The notes under the pieces are model-generated. The model was not told the DNA's origin, did no database searches, and saw only the letters and a program-made list of their open reading frames with translations. From NCBI RefSeq assembly GCF_052115025.1, contig NZ_JBFRFW010000021.1, positions 58,585-122,584 on the forward strand: a DNA stretch of 64,000 nucleotides, read 5' to 3'. This document shows, piece by piece, positions 34,491 to 42,999 of the stretch (positions are counted from its first letter, which is position 1; the number at the start of each line of letters is the position of its first letter). This DNA is from Bradyrhizobium_A sp052115025. Its GTDB lineage: Bacteria; Pseudomonadota; Alphaproteobacteria; Rhizobiales; Xanthobacteraceae. A program made the position numbers and the translations under genes.

Positions 34491-35291
34491 ATGAGCGAAA
34501 GTCATCCGGAACGACGCTTCCGTACACTGTTCATCTCCGACGTGCACCTCGGAGCCCGCGGCTCCCAGACCGACCGGTTGCTCGATTTCCTGCGTTACCA
34601 TGATGCCGACACGATCTATCTGGTCGGCGACATCATCGATGGCTGGGCCCTGAAGTCGAACTGGTACTGGCCGCAGTCGCACAACGATTTCGTGCAGAAG
34701 ATGCTGCGCAAGGCGCGCAAGGGCGCCCGCGTCGTCTACGTGCCGGGCAACCACGACGAGTTCCTGCGGTCGTACTACGGCACCCATGCCGGCGGCATCG
34801 AGGTGGTCGAGCAGATCATCCATGAGGGCGTCGACGGCAAGCGCTATCTCGTGATCCACGGCGACATCTTCGACCTCGTGGTGCAGAACGCGCGCTGGCT
34901 CGCCCATCTCGGCGACAAGGCCTACGACTTCGCGATCCAGATGAACCGTCTGGTCAACATGTTCCGCCGCCTGTTCGGCTTCCCGTACTGGTCGCTGTCG
35001 CAGTGGGCCAAGCTCAAGGTCAAGAACGCGGTCAACTACATCGGCGCGTTCGAGAAGACGCTGGCGGCCGAGGCGCGGCGCCACAACGCCGACGGCGTGA
35101 TCTGCGGCCACATCCACTACGCCACCATCCGCGACGAGCACGGCGTGCGCTACATGAATTGCGGCGACTGGGTCGAGAGCTGCTCGGCGATCGTCGAACA
35201 CGACGACGGCCGTTTTGAGGTGCTGCGCTGGACCGGTCCGCTGACACAGACCGCGCCGGTGGCGCAGCCGATGCCGGCCCAAGCCGCCTGA
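34491..35291 (+). CDS. plcP: PlcP-like metallophosphoesterase (phospholipase C type, LpxH-like fold)
   Basis: This 266-residue calcineurin-like phosphoesterase has metal ligands in DVHLG (17-21), GDIIDGW (46-52), GNHDE (86-90) and GHIHY. The fold is shared with UDP-2,3-diacylglucosamine hydrolases and such genes are often named that way. Rhizobial PlcP instead cleaves phosphatidylcholine to diacylglycerol under phosphate starvation. The context supports PlcP: a Pho-box-like repeat upstream, a phospholipid methyltransferase before it, and a glycolipid-type glycosyltransferase overlapping its stop by one base. An alternative ATG at 34476 would make the message nearly leaderless. True LpxH activity cannot be excluded from sequence. 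Confidence 0.75.
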   Translation: MSESHPERRFRTLFISDVHLGARGSQTDRLLDFLRYHDADTIYLVGDIIDGWALKSNWYWPQSHNDFVQKMLRKARKGARVVYVPGNHDEFLRSYYGTHAGGIEVVEQIIHEGVDGKRYLVIHGDIFDLVVQNARWLAHLGDKAYDFAIQMNRLVNMFRRLFGFPYWSLSQWAKLKVKNAVNYIGAFEKTLAAEARRHNADGVICGHIHYATIRDEHGVRYMNCGDWVESCSAIVEHDDGRFEVLRWTGPLTQTAPVAQPMPAQAA

Positions 35292-36343
35292 TGCGCATCC
35301 TCATTGCAACCGACGCCTGGCACCCGCAAGTCAACGGCGTCGTGCGCACGCTGACGATGATGGCCGATGCCGCGCGCAAGCTCGGCGCCGAGGTCAGCTT
35401 CCTCACCCCGCAGTCGTTCCGTACCGTGGCGCTGCCGAGCTATCCGGACCTGCGGGTGGCGCTGCCCAATCCGGCGCAGATCAGCCGCCTGATCGCCGCC
35501 GCCAAGCCGGACAACATCCATATCGCGACCGAGGGGCCGATCGGCTTCCTGGTTCGCCGCTATTGCCGCAAGCACGGCATTCCCTTCACCACCAGCTTCC
35601 ATACCCGCTTTCCGGAATATGTCTCGGCGCGCTTTCCGATCCCCGAGTCGTGGGTGTGGGCGGCGCTGCGCCGCTTCCATGCGCGCAGCGGCGCGGTGAT
35701 GGCGGCGACGCCGGCGCTGGCCGACGAATTGCGCACGCGCGGCTTCCGCAACGTGGTGCTGTGGCCGCGCGGCGTCGATGCCGGCCTGTTCCACCCGCGC
35801 GAGAGCGACCTCGGCCTGCCGCGTCCGGTGTTCCTCTCGGTCGGGCGCGTCGCGGTGGAGAAGAACCTCGAGGCGTTCCTGTCGCTCGATCTGCCCGGCA
35901 CCAAGGTGGTGGTTGGCGATGGTCCGGCGCGGGCGCAGCTCGAAAAGCAGTTCCCCGATGCGGTGTTCCTCGGTGCGCGCCATGGCGAGGCGCTCGCGGA
36001 GGCCTATGCGGCCGCTGACGTGTTCGTGTTCCCGAGCAAGACCGACACCTTCGGGCTGGTGCTGCTGGAGGCGCTGGCGTCCGGCGTGCCGGTGGCCGCG
36101 TTCCCGGTCTGCGGGCCGAACGACGTCATCGGCAATGCGCCGGTCGGCGTGCTCAGCGACGACCTGCAGCAGGCCTGCCTGTCGGCGTTGCAGATCCCGC
36201 GCACCGCATGCCGGGCCTTCGCGCTCAGGCTGACCTGGGAGGCCTGCGCGCGGGCCTTCATCGACAATGTGCTGCGGGTGCGCAGCGAGCATGACGGTAA
36301 CAAGGCGCCGTTGCTGCCGTCGGATCCGCACCTCGCTGCCTGA
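35291..36343 (+). CDS. GT4 glycosyltransferase, probable diacylglycerol glycosyltransferase (Agt-like)
   Basis: This 350-residue GT-B enzyme opens with TDAWHPQVNGVVRTL, the acceptor-side motif of lipid glycosyltransferases, followed by HIATEGPIG and TTSFHTRFPEY. The nucleotide-binding half has SVGRVAVEKNLEAFL and the ExxxxxxxE motif in KTDTFGLVLLEALASGVPV. It starts inside the stop of the PlcP-like gene (TGATG), so the two are translated together. In alphaproteobacteria this pair makes glyco- or glucuronosyl-diacylglycerol from the diacylglycerol released by PlcP, replacing phospholipid when phosphate is scarce. The sugar donor is not evident from sequence. Confidence 0.82.
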   Translation: MRILIATDAWHPQVNGVVRTLTMMADAARKLGAEVSFLTPQSFRTVALPSYPDLRVALPNPAQISRLIAAAKPDNIHIATEGPIGFLVRRYCRKHGIPFTTSFHTRFPEYVSARFPIPESWVWAALRRFHARSGAVMAATPALADELRTRGFRNVVLWPRGVDAGLFHPRESDLGLPRPVFLSVGRVAVEKNLEAFLSLDLPGTKVVVGDGPARAQLEKQFPDAVFLGARHGEALAEAYAAADVFVFPSKTDTFGLVLLEALASGVPVAAFPVCGPNDVIGNAPVGVLSDDLQQACLSALQIPRTACRAFALRLTWEACARAFIDNVLRVRSEHDGNKAPLLPSDPHLAA

Positions 36344-36397
36344 TCGCCGCCGGCCGGCGCCTTGCCGCGCCGTCGCGGCCGGCGATAACATGGCGCC

Positions 36398-37384
36398 ATG
36401 ACCGACTCACTTCCCGTCACATCCGCCGACATCGATGCCGCGGCCGCGGTGCTCGCGCCCTATGCCGTGCGCACCCCGCTGATCACGTCTCCGGCGCTCG
36501 ATGCGCGCACCGGTGGCCGCGTCTTCCTCAAGGCCGAGGTGCTGCAGCGCACCGGCTCGTTCAAGTTTCGCGGCGCCTTCAACAAGGTTGCCGCGATTCC
36601 GCCGGCGGCGCGGGCGGCCGGCGTCGTCGCCTTCTCGTCCGGCAACCATGCGCAGGGCGTCGCTGCCGCGGCCCAGCTGCTCGGCATGCCGGCGACCATC
36701 GTGATGCCGTCGGATGCGCCGCTGTCGAAGCGCGAGCGCACCAAGGGGTATGGCGCCGAGGTCGTGCTCTATGACCGGCTGCGCGAGGATCGCGAGGCGA
36801 TCGCGCGCGGCATTGCCACGGCGCGCGGCGCGACACTGGTGCCGCCCTATGATGACGTCAGCATCATTGCCGGGCAGGGCACCGCGGCAAAGGAATTTGG
36901 CGAGGATCTGGCCGCACGCGGGCTTGCCCCGGACATCGTGGTGGCGCCGGCGTCCGGTGGCGGATTGATTGCCGGCACGGCGATCGCGATCAGGGCGCGC
37001 TTTGCGCAGGCGACGATCATGACCGCCGAGCCCGCGGGCTTCGACGACCATGCCCGCTCGTTCGCCAGCGGCCACCGCGAGCCGCATCGTGCTGAGGGCA
37101 CCACCATCTGCGACGCGCTGATGGCGACAATCCCCGGCGAGATCACGTTTGCAATCAATCAGCGGCTGGTGTCGCGTGGCGTCACCGCGACCGATGCCGA
37201 GGTCGGCGCGGCGGTGGCATTCGCCTTCCGTGAGCTCAAGCTGGTGGTCGAGCCGGGCGGCGCAGTGGCGCTCGCGGCTCTGCTCGCCGGGCGCATCGAC
37301 GCACGGGACAAGACCCTGGTCGTGATCTTGTCCGGCGGCAATGTCGACGCTGACATGTTTTCACGGCTGATCAGCGCGGCGTAG
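36398..37384 (+). CDS. PLP-dependent serine/threonine dehydratase family protein
   Basis: This 328-residue fold-type II PLP enzyme carries the Schiff-base lysine in GSFKFRGA and the substrate loop SSGNHAQGVA. The phosphate-binding segment ASGGGLIAGTA and the ILSGGN motif near the end complete the set. It lacks the C-terminal ACT regulatory domain of biosynthetic threonine deaminase, so a catabolic threonine or serine dehydratase, serine racemase or hydroxyaspartate dehydratase is likely; these cannot be told apart here. ATG at 36398. Stands alone between the glycosyltransferase and a minus-strand gene. Confidence 0.88.
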   Translation: MTDSLPVTSADIDAAAAVLAPYAVRTPLITSPALDARTGGRVFLKAEVLQRTGSFKFRGAFNKVAAIPPAARAAGVVAFSSGNHAQGVAAAAQLLGMPATIVMPSDAPLSKRERTKGYGAEVVLYDRLREDREAIARGIATARGATLVPPYDDVSIIAGQGTAAKEFGEDLAARGLAPDIVVAPASGGGLIAGTAIAIRARFAQATIMTAEPAGFDDHARSFASGHREPHRAEGTTICDALMATIPGEITFAINQRLVSRGVTATDAEVGAAVAFAFRELKLVVEPGGAVALAALLAGRIDARDKTLVVILSGGNVDADMFSRLISAA

Positions 37385-37463
37385 GCCGGCTCGCACAGCG
37401 ACCCCCCGGAAGGCTGCGCACACGCACCTGAGGACGGCCCTGACGCGGCCGCGGGCGGTTGCG

Positions 37464-38600
37464 TCAGCTGAAGAACGCGATCTTCTCGGCCTGGCTCATG
37501 CGCAGGATGGCCGCCAGCGGCTGCGGTCTGGGCGCTGTCACCATGCCACGGGCGAGCAGGGCGTCGCCGAGCGATGGCGATGCAGCCGCAGTCTCCAAGA
37601 CGGCAGTCGGCTCGGACGCGACGGCGGCGGCCGGCGCCGCCGAAGGCATGGCTTGCGGGACCGCTGCCGGCGCGGTCACGGGCTCCGGCATGGCGGCCGC
37701 CATCGGCGCGGCAGCGGCCTCGACAGGTGGGGGCTCGACAGAAGGCGCCTGGCCGGCGTCCGCCGCGATCCGCGCTTCGGCCCGCGGCTCCACCACGGCC
37801 ATCGCGGTGAGGGCGGCGATTTCATCCTCGATGGAGGGCATCGCCGGAGCGGCAGCAGCCTCGGGCACGGCCGGCGTTTCGGCGGCCGCCTCGCGGGCGA
37901 TCTCCTCGGGCGCCGCCGCGGCGGGCGCCGCAGCCATGCCAGCCGTCTCCTCGGCCAGCGCCGGCGTGGCGCGGGCCGCGGGCGCGGCAGGCTTCAGACT
38001 GACGACATTTTCGGCCACCGGATGCGGGGCGGCAGTTTCCGCTGCGGCGGGCGCCGGCGGCGCGTCGGTCAGTGCGCCGATCTGGCGCAGGATGTCGTCG
38101 AATGCGGCGAGCACCGAGTCGCTGGTCTGCAGCGCAGCGAGCGCATCCTGGTTGGCGCCGATGGTGTTGGCCTGGGTCTCGAGGATGTCGCAGATGCGGG
38201 TGTCGTAGCCGATCTCGCGCAGCCGCCAGGCGATCTCCAGGATGATGCGCAGCCCCTTGCGGGTGGGCGCGCGGGCATCCTCGGCATTCAGCCCCGCGAG
38301 CGCTTCGGCAGCCGCGCCGCGGGCGTTCTCGACGATGGCGCGGACCGCGGCGATGGTTTCGGCGATTGGCGCTGCGGCCGGCGCCGGCTGCTTCTGGGCG
38401 GCGAGCACGCCCTCGATGCGCTCGACCGCCTCCAGCACCATCGCAGTGTCGGCGTTGCGGTTGCGGCGGGAATATTCCTTCAGGAACCAGCGGCCGCGCG
38501 ACGTCTCCATGAAGGCTTCGCTGATCGCATGATAGTCCGCTTCCGAAGGCAGCGCGCTGCTGGCGGAGATCGGCGACAAGGCGAAGGCGTCGTTGGCCAT
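37464..38600 (-). CDS. conserved Ala/Pro-rich protein of unknown function
   Basis: I do not recognise a named family. The 378-residue product has three parts. An N-terminal region (about residues 15-60) contains EADYHAISEAFMETSRGRWF and RRNRNADTAMVLEAVERIE. A helical middle (to about 175) has LRIILEIAWRLREIGYDTRICDILETQ. A long Ala/Pro/Glu-rich, probably disordered segment then leads to a conserved-looking tail SLGDALLARGM with LAAILRMSQAEKIAFFS. No signal peptide or membrane segment is seen. The ATG at 38600 is chosen over an open frame to 38687. It is divergent from the MFS gene. The end-domain-plus-linker plan suggests an adaptor or scaffold, which is a guess. Confidence 0.7.
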   Translation of the reverse strand: MANDAFALSPISASSALPSEADYHAISEAFMETSRGRWFLKEYSRRNRNADTAMVLEAVERIEGVLAAQKQPAPAAAPIAETIAAVRAIVENARGAAAEALAGLNAEDARAPTRKGLRIILEIAWRLREIGYDTRICDILETQANTIGANQDALAALQTSDSVLAAFDDILRQIGALTDAPPAPAAAETAAPHPVAENVVSLKPAAPAARATPALAEETAGMAAAPAAAAPEEIAREAAAETPAVPEAAAAPAMPSIEDEIAALTAMAVVEPRAEARIAADAGQAPSVEPPPVEAAAAPMAAAMPEPVTAPAAVPQAMPSAAPAAAVASEPTAVLETAAASPSLGDALLARGMVTAPRPQPLAAILRMSQAEKIAFFS

Positions 38601-38736
38601 GAAAGTCCTGCTACGGGCTGTCACGCCGTCGCGCGACAGATCGGTCTCGAAATCATTGTCGTTTGCGCTGTATCGACGCAAAACCACCCGCGCTACATAC
38701 GAACACCACGAACCGCGCCGAATCGCAATTCTTTTG

Positions 38737-39927
38737 ATGTCCCCGGACCGACAAAATCCCGTTGCGCAACAGCTTGAGACAAGGCGATTCGCCCGCCGTC
38801 TGGCGCTGGTCTATGGCGCCGTTTTCGGGCTCGGCGGCATCAGCCTGCCGTATTTCCCGGTGTGGCTCAAAGCCGTCGGCGTCGATGTCGGCTGGATCGG
38901 CCTCATCACCGCGGTGCCGGCGCTGACCCGCTTCACCGTGCTGCCGTTCATCACCGGCTTCGCCGAGCGGCGCAACCGCCTGCGCGAGGGCATCGTGGTG
39001 CTGGCGTTGCTGACCTCGCTCGGCTTCCTGGCGATCGGCCAGCTGCGCGATCCGCTGCACATCCTCGCGGTGTTCGCGCTGACCGCGTGCGTGTGGACGC
39101 CGATCATCCCGATGGTCGACGGCTACGCGCTCAAGGGCGTGACGCGCTACGGCATCGACTATGGGCCGGTGCGGCTGTGGGGGTCGGCGGCCTTCATCGT
39201 CGGCTCGCTCGCCTGCGGCCTGATGATCGATTTCGTCACCGCGTCGTTCGTGATCTGGGTGATCGCGGCGATGGCGCTGATCGAGGCGGTGACCAGCTTC
39301 GGCCTGCGGCCGCTGGCGGGCGACGGCCCGGCGGCGGGCGAGGCGCCGCGTGCCGGTGCGCTGCTGCGGCAGGCCGGCTTCCTCGCCATCATCTTCACCT
39401 CGGCGCTGGTGCAGGGCAGCCACGCCGTCTACTACGCCTTCGCCTCGATCGCCTGGCAGAATGCCGGCCATAGCGGGCTCACGGTGTCGGCGCTGTGGTC
39501 GATCGGCGTCGTCGCCGAGATCATCGTGTTCGCGGTGTCGCCGCGCTTCTCATGGTCGCCGCTGGCGATGGTGGCGTTCGCCGCCGCGGTTGCGGCGCTG
39601 CGCTGGATCATCACCGCGCAGCAGCCGGCGCTGCCGCTGCTGGCGCTGGTGCAGACGCTGCACGGGCTGTCGTTCGGGCTTACGCAAGTGGGGATCGTCG
39701 GGCTGTTCACCCGCAACGTGCCGAGCCAGGTCATGGCGTCCGCGCAGGGTTATCTGGTCGCCGCCACCGGCCTCGTCATGAGCAGCGCCACCATGGGCGC
39801 CGGCGTGCTCTATGCGCGCTACGGCGAGGGCGCGTACTACGCCATGGCGGCGATGGCGCTCGGTGGCAGCGCGCTGATCGTGCTGGCGCGGAAGTGGCTG
39901 GTGACGACGGATGCGGCGGACAGTTAG
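38737..39927 (+). CDS. MFS transporter (MFS_1-like, HcaT type)
   Basis: This 396-residue protein has about twelve hydrophobic segments. GGISLPYFPVWLKAVGVDVGWIG in the first helices and YGPVRLWGSAAFIVGS in the middle match the 3-phenylpropionate/nucleoside-type branch of the major facilitator superfamily. The ATG at 38737 precedes the first helix; the open frame from 38593 overlaps the divergent gene's start and is unlikely. The substrate is not evident. It converges on the epimerase gene with 5 bases between stops. Confidence 0.85.
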   Translation: MSPDRQNPVAQQLETRRFARRLALVYGAVFGLGGISLPYFPVWLKAVGVDVGWIGLITAVPALTRFTVLPFITGFAERRNRLREGIVVLALLTSLGFLAIGQLRDPLHILAVFALTACVWTPIIPMVDGYALKGVTRYGIDYGPVRLWGSAAFIVGSLACGLMIDFVTASFVIWVIAAMALIEAVTSFGLRPLAGDGPAAGEAPRAGALLRQAGFLAIIFTSALVQGSHAVYYAFASIAWQNAGHSGLTVSALWSIGVVAEIIVFAVSPRFSWSPLAMVAFAAAVAALRWIITAQQPALPLLALVQTLHGLSFGLTQVGIVGLFTRNVPSQVMASAQGYLVAATGLVMSSATMGAGVLYARYGEGAYYAMAAMALGGSALIVLARKWLVTTDAADS

Positions 39928-39932
39928 GGGCG

Positions 39933-40928
39933 TCAGCCCCACAGCGCCGCGTCCGGCGGATAGACCGTGCTGCCGTCGTAGCGCAGGCCGTCGTCGCGGT
40001 CGCGGNCGAGCAGCAGCGGGCCGTCGAGATCGACGACACGGGCGTCGCGCGCCACCAGCATCGCCGGCGCCATGGCGAGCGACGTCGCCACCATGCAGCC
40101 GACCATGATGTCGAAGCCGAGCGCACGGGCTTCGTCCGCCATCGCCAGCGCCTCGGTGAGGCCGCCGGTCTTGTCGAGCTTGATGTTGACGGCGTCGTAG
40201 CGGCCGCGCAGCGCCACAAGCGATAAGCGGTCATGCACGCTCTCGTCGGCGCACACCGGCAGCGGGCGCTGGATGTCACCGAGCGCGGCGTCGCGGCCGG
40301 CGGGCAGCGGCTGCTCGACCAGCGTGACGCCGGCGTCGGCGCAGGCCGCGAGGTTGGCGGCGAGGTTGTCGGTGGTCCAGGCTTCGTTGGCGTCGACGAT
40401 CAGTTCGGCGCGGGGCGCGGCGGCGCGCACTGCGCGGATGCGCGCGCCATCGCCGTCACCGCCGAGCTTGACCTTGAGCAGCGGGCGGTGCGCGGCGCGC
40501 CCGGCCGCCTCCGCCATGACCTCCGGCGTGCCCAGCGAGATGGTGTAGGCGGTGGTGCGCGGCTGTGGCGCCTGGCGGCCGAGCAGGTCCCAGACGCGGC
40601 GGCCGGCCGCCTTGGCGGCGAGGTCGAGCAGGGCGCAGTCGAGGGCGTTGCGGGGCGCGCCGGGCGGCATCAAGGCCTGCAACGCCGCGGCGTCGAGGCC
40701 GCCGGCGAGGGGCGCCTGCAGGGCCTGGACGGCTTTGAGCGTCGCCTCCGGGGTCTCACCATAGCGCGGGTAGGGCGTGCATTCGCCGCGCCCGGTGTGG
40801 ACGCCGTCGGAGATTTCGGCGATCACGACCACGGCCTCGGTCTTGGCACCGCGGCTGATGGTGAAGGCGCCTGCGATCGGCCAATGTTCGATTCGCGCCA
40901 CAAGATGCAGTAGGTTGCCGGAAGCCAT
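39933..40928 (-). CDS. enolase-superfamily epimerase (dipeptide epimerase / N-acetyl-glutamate racemase DgcA type)
   Basis: This 331-residue muconate-lactonizing-subgroup enzyme has the catalytic KxK at residues 152-154 and metal ligands in VDANEAW, VEQPLP and CADES. The second catalytic lysine lies in NIKLDKTGG. The MVGCMVATSLAMAPA segment is typical of L-Ala-D/L-Glu epimerases and of the related DgcA racemases. The first would recycle murein peptides; the second acts on D-glutamate. An ambiguous base at 40006 leaves one residue near 308 undefined but does not break the frame. No DgcN-type partner is adjacent, so the dipeptide reading is slightly favoured. Confidence 0.85.
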   Translation of the reverse strand: MASGNLLHLVARIEHWPIAGAFTISRGAKTEAVVVIAEISDGVHTGRGECTPYPRYGETPEATLKAVQALQAPLAGGLDAAALQALMPPGAPRNALDCALLDLAAKAAGRRVWDLLGRQAPQPRTTAYTISLGTPEVMAEAAGRAAHRPLLKVKLGGDGDGARIRAVRAAAPRAELIVDANEAWTTDNLAANLAACADAGVTLVEQPLPAGRDAALGDIQRPLPVCADESVHDRLSLVALRGRYDAVNIKLDKTGGLTEALAMADEARALGFDIMVGCMVATSLAMAPAMLVARDARVVDLDGPLLLXRDRDDGLRYDGSTVYPPDAALWG

Positions 40929-41045
40929 TCAAAAAACTGACGATTTCTTTTTGCCGGTGGGCTGTCTCTGCCCCAGTATGGCTTTAAATCTATGGCTGTA
41001 AATGCACCCGACCACAGCGGGTTGCGCCGGGTGGTCTGAATTTTT

Positions 41046-42206
41046 ATGCCAGAACAAGGATTTACGGTGGGTGCTGAGCCGGCTTTGGAACGCATCGCGC
41101 AGGCGGGCGGAGCGGTCGCCTTGCAGGCGTCGGGCACCTGGACGGCCCAGCACGCCCATGCGCTGGAGCGCCTGATCGAGGCGGCCGAGCGCGCCGGCGC
41201 GTCGGGCGCGGCGGTGCTGATCGACGTCTCGCAGGTCGCGCGGCTCGACACCTTCGGCGCCTGGCTGATCGAGCGGCTGCGGCGCAGCCTGACGACGGGC
41301 GAGGTGGCGCCGGAGATCGCCGGCCTGTCGGCCGATTATTCCAGCCTGGTCGACGAGGTCCGCCGGGTCGGCACCGCGACGCTGTCGCGGCCGCGCTCGC
41401 TGCTGTCGCCGGTCGCCGCGCTCGAGGGCGTCGGCCGCGGCGTCGCCCATATCGGCACCACCCTGATCGCGCTGGTGGCGATGACCGGGGCTCTGATCGC
41501 GGCGGGCACGCGCGTGCTGCTGCACCCGACGCGCATCCGCCTGACCTCGATGGTGCACCATATCGAGCAGGTCGGCTGGCGCGCGGTGCCGATCGTCGCG
41601 CTGATCACCTTCCTGATCGGCGCCATCATCGCCCAGCAGGGCATCTTCCATTTCCGCCGCTTCGGCGCCGATATCTTCGTGGTCGACATGCTCGGCATCC
41701 TGGTGCTGCGCGAGATCGGCGTGCTCATCGTCGCCATCATGGTGGCGGGCCGCTCCGGCAGCTCCTACACCGCCGAGCTCGGCTCGATGAAGATGCGCGA
41801 GGAGATCGACGCGCTGCGCACCATGGGCTTCGATCCCGTCGAGGTGCTGATCCTGCCGCGCACGCTGGCGCTGTTGGTGGCGCTGCCGGCGCTGACCTTC
41901 ATCGGCGCCATGGCGGCGCTCTACGGCGGCGGCCTCGTCGCCTGGTTCTATGGCGGCGTCGATCCCGACGCGTTCCTGTTCCGCCTGCGCGACGCGATCT
42001 CGCTGGAGGACTTTGCCGTCGGCATGATCAAGGCGCCGATCATGGCGCTGGTGATCGCCATCGTCGCCAGCGTCGAGGGGCTGCTGGTCGAAGGCAGCGC
42101 GGAATCGCTGGGAAGCCACACCACCGCCTCGGTGGTGAAGTCGATCTTCCTCGTCATCGTGATGGACGGCATGTTCGCCATCTTCTTCGCGTCGATCGGG
42201 GTGTGA
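41046..42206 (+). CDS. mlaE: MlaB-MlaE fusion: STAS domain joined to lipid-transport ABC permease
   Basis: This 386-residue protein has an N-terminal STAS domain (about residues 10-105, with VLIDVSQVARLDTFGAWLI like MlaB). The MlaE permease follows (about 135-385): IVALITFLIGAIIAQQG, REIGVLIVAIMVAGRSGSSYTAELGSMK and REEIDALRTMGFDP are the family hallmarks. The Mla system moves phospholipids between the inner and outer membranes. The next genes encode the ATPase and the MCE-domain periplasmic subunit, forming the operon mlaE-mlaF-mlaD. MlaA and MlaC are not in the window. The fusion removes the need for separate MlaB. Confidence 0.93.
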   Translation: MPEQGFTVGAEPALERIAQAGGAVALQASGTWTAQHAHALERLIEAAERAGASGAAVLIDVSQVARLDTFGAWLIERLRRSLTTGEVAPEIAGLSADYSSLVDEVRRVGTATLSRPRSLLSPVAALEGVGRGVAHIGTTLIALVAMTGALIAAGTRVLLHPTRIRLTSMVHHIEQVGWRAVPIVALITFLIGAIIAQQGIFHFRRFGADIFVVDMLGILVLREIGVLIVAIMVAGRSGSSYTAELGSMKMREEIDALRTMGFDPVEVLILPRTLALLVALPALTFIGAMAALYGGGLVAWFYGGVDPDAFLFRLRDAISLEDFAVGMIKAPIMALVIAIVASVEGLLVEGSAESLGSHTTASVVKSIFLVIVMDGMFAIFFASIGV

Positions 42207-42208
42207 CG

Positions 42209-42988
42209 ATGGCGGACGCCCTTAACGTGCAGGACGCGATCATCGCCGTGCGCGACATCACGGTGCGGTTCGGCGCGCGCAACGTGCTCGACGGCCTCGA
42301 ACTCGACGTTCGCCGCGGCGAGATCCTCGGCTTTGTCGGAGCCTCGGGCGCGGGCAAATCGGTGCTGCTGCGCACCATCATCGGCCTCGTGCCCAAGCTG
42401 CGCGGCACGGTCACCGTGCTCGGCACCGACATGGATGCGGCCGACGGTGCGACACGCCGCGGCGTCGAGCGGCGCTGGGGCGTGCTGTTCCAGCATGGCG
42501 CGCTGTTCTCCTCGCTCACCGTGCGGCAGAACATCCAGTTTCCGGTGCGCGAGTATCTGAAGGTGTCCGAGCGGCTGCTCGACGAGATCACCCTTGCCAA
42601 GCTGGCGATGGTCGGGCTCAGGCCGGAAGTGGCGGATCGCTATCCGTCCGAGCTGTCGGGCGGCATGATCAAGCGCGTGGCGCTGGCGCGCGCGCTCGCG
42701 CTCGATCCCGACATCGTGTTCCTGGACGAGCCGACCTCGGGACTCGATCCGATCGGCGCCGGCGAGTTCGACGAGCTGGTGCGCACGCTGCAGCGAACCC
42801 TCGGGCTGACGGTGTTCATGGTCACCCATGATCTCGACAGCCTGCGCACCGCCTGCGACCGCATCGCGGTGCTGGGCGAGGGCAAGGTCATCGCGATCGG
42901 CACCATGCAGGACATGCTGGCGTCGACGCATCCATGGCTGCGATCGTATTTTCACGGCGCGCGCGCCCACGCGCTCGCCGGTTCGTAG
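42209..42988 (+). CDS. mlaF: Mla lipid-transport ATP-binding protein
   Basis: This 259-residue ABC ATPase has Walker A GASGAGKS at about residues 46-53, signature LSGGMIKRVALARAL and Walker B DIVFLDEPTSGLDP. The Met/Ile pair after LSGG is usual for the MlaF/TTG2A group. It energises lipid movement by the MlaE permease. The ATG at 42209 is 2 bases after the permease stop; a GTG at 42203 would instead overlap that stop by four bases. Either way translation should be coupled. Confidence 0.93.
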   Translation: MADALNVQDAIIAVRDITVRFGARNVLDGLELDVRRGEILGFVGASGAGKSVLLRTIIGLVPKLRGTVTVLGTDMDAADGATRRGVERRWGVLFQHGALFSSLTVRQNIQFPVREYLKVSERLLDEITLAKLAMVGLRPEVADRYPSELSGGMIKRVALARALALDPDIVFLDEPTSGLDPIGAGEFDELVRTLQRTLGLTVFMVTHDLDSLRTACDRIAVLGEGKVIAIGTMQDMLASTHPWLRSYFHGARAHALAGS

Positions 42989-42999
42989 GAGTAGGTTTG

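Noticed and set aside
34491..35291. Annotation as lipid A biosynthesis LpxH
   Set aside because: The fold fits, but the Pho-box-like repeat, the overlap with a diacylglycerol-type glycosyltransferase and the neighbouring phospholipid methyltransferase favour PlcP. Kept as an alternative only.
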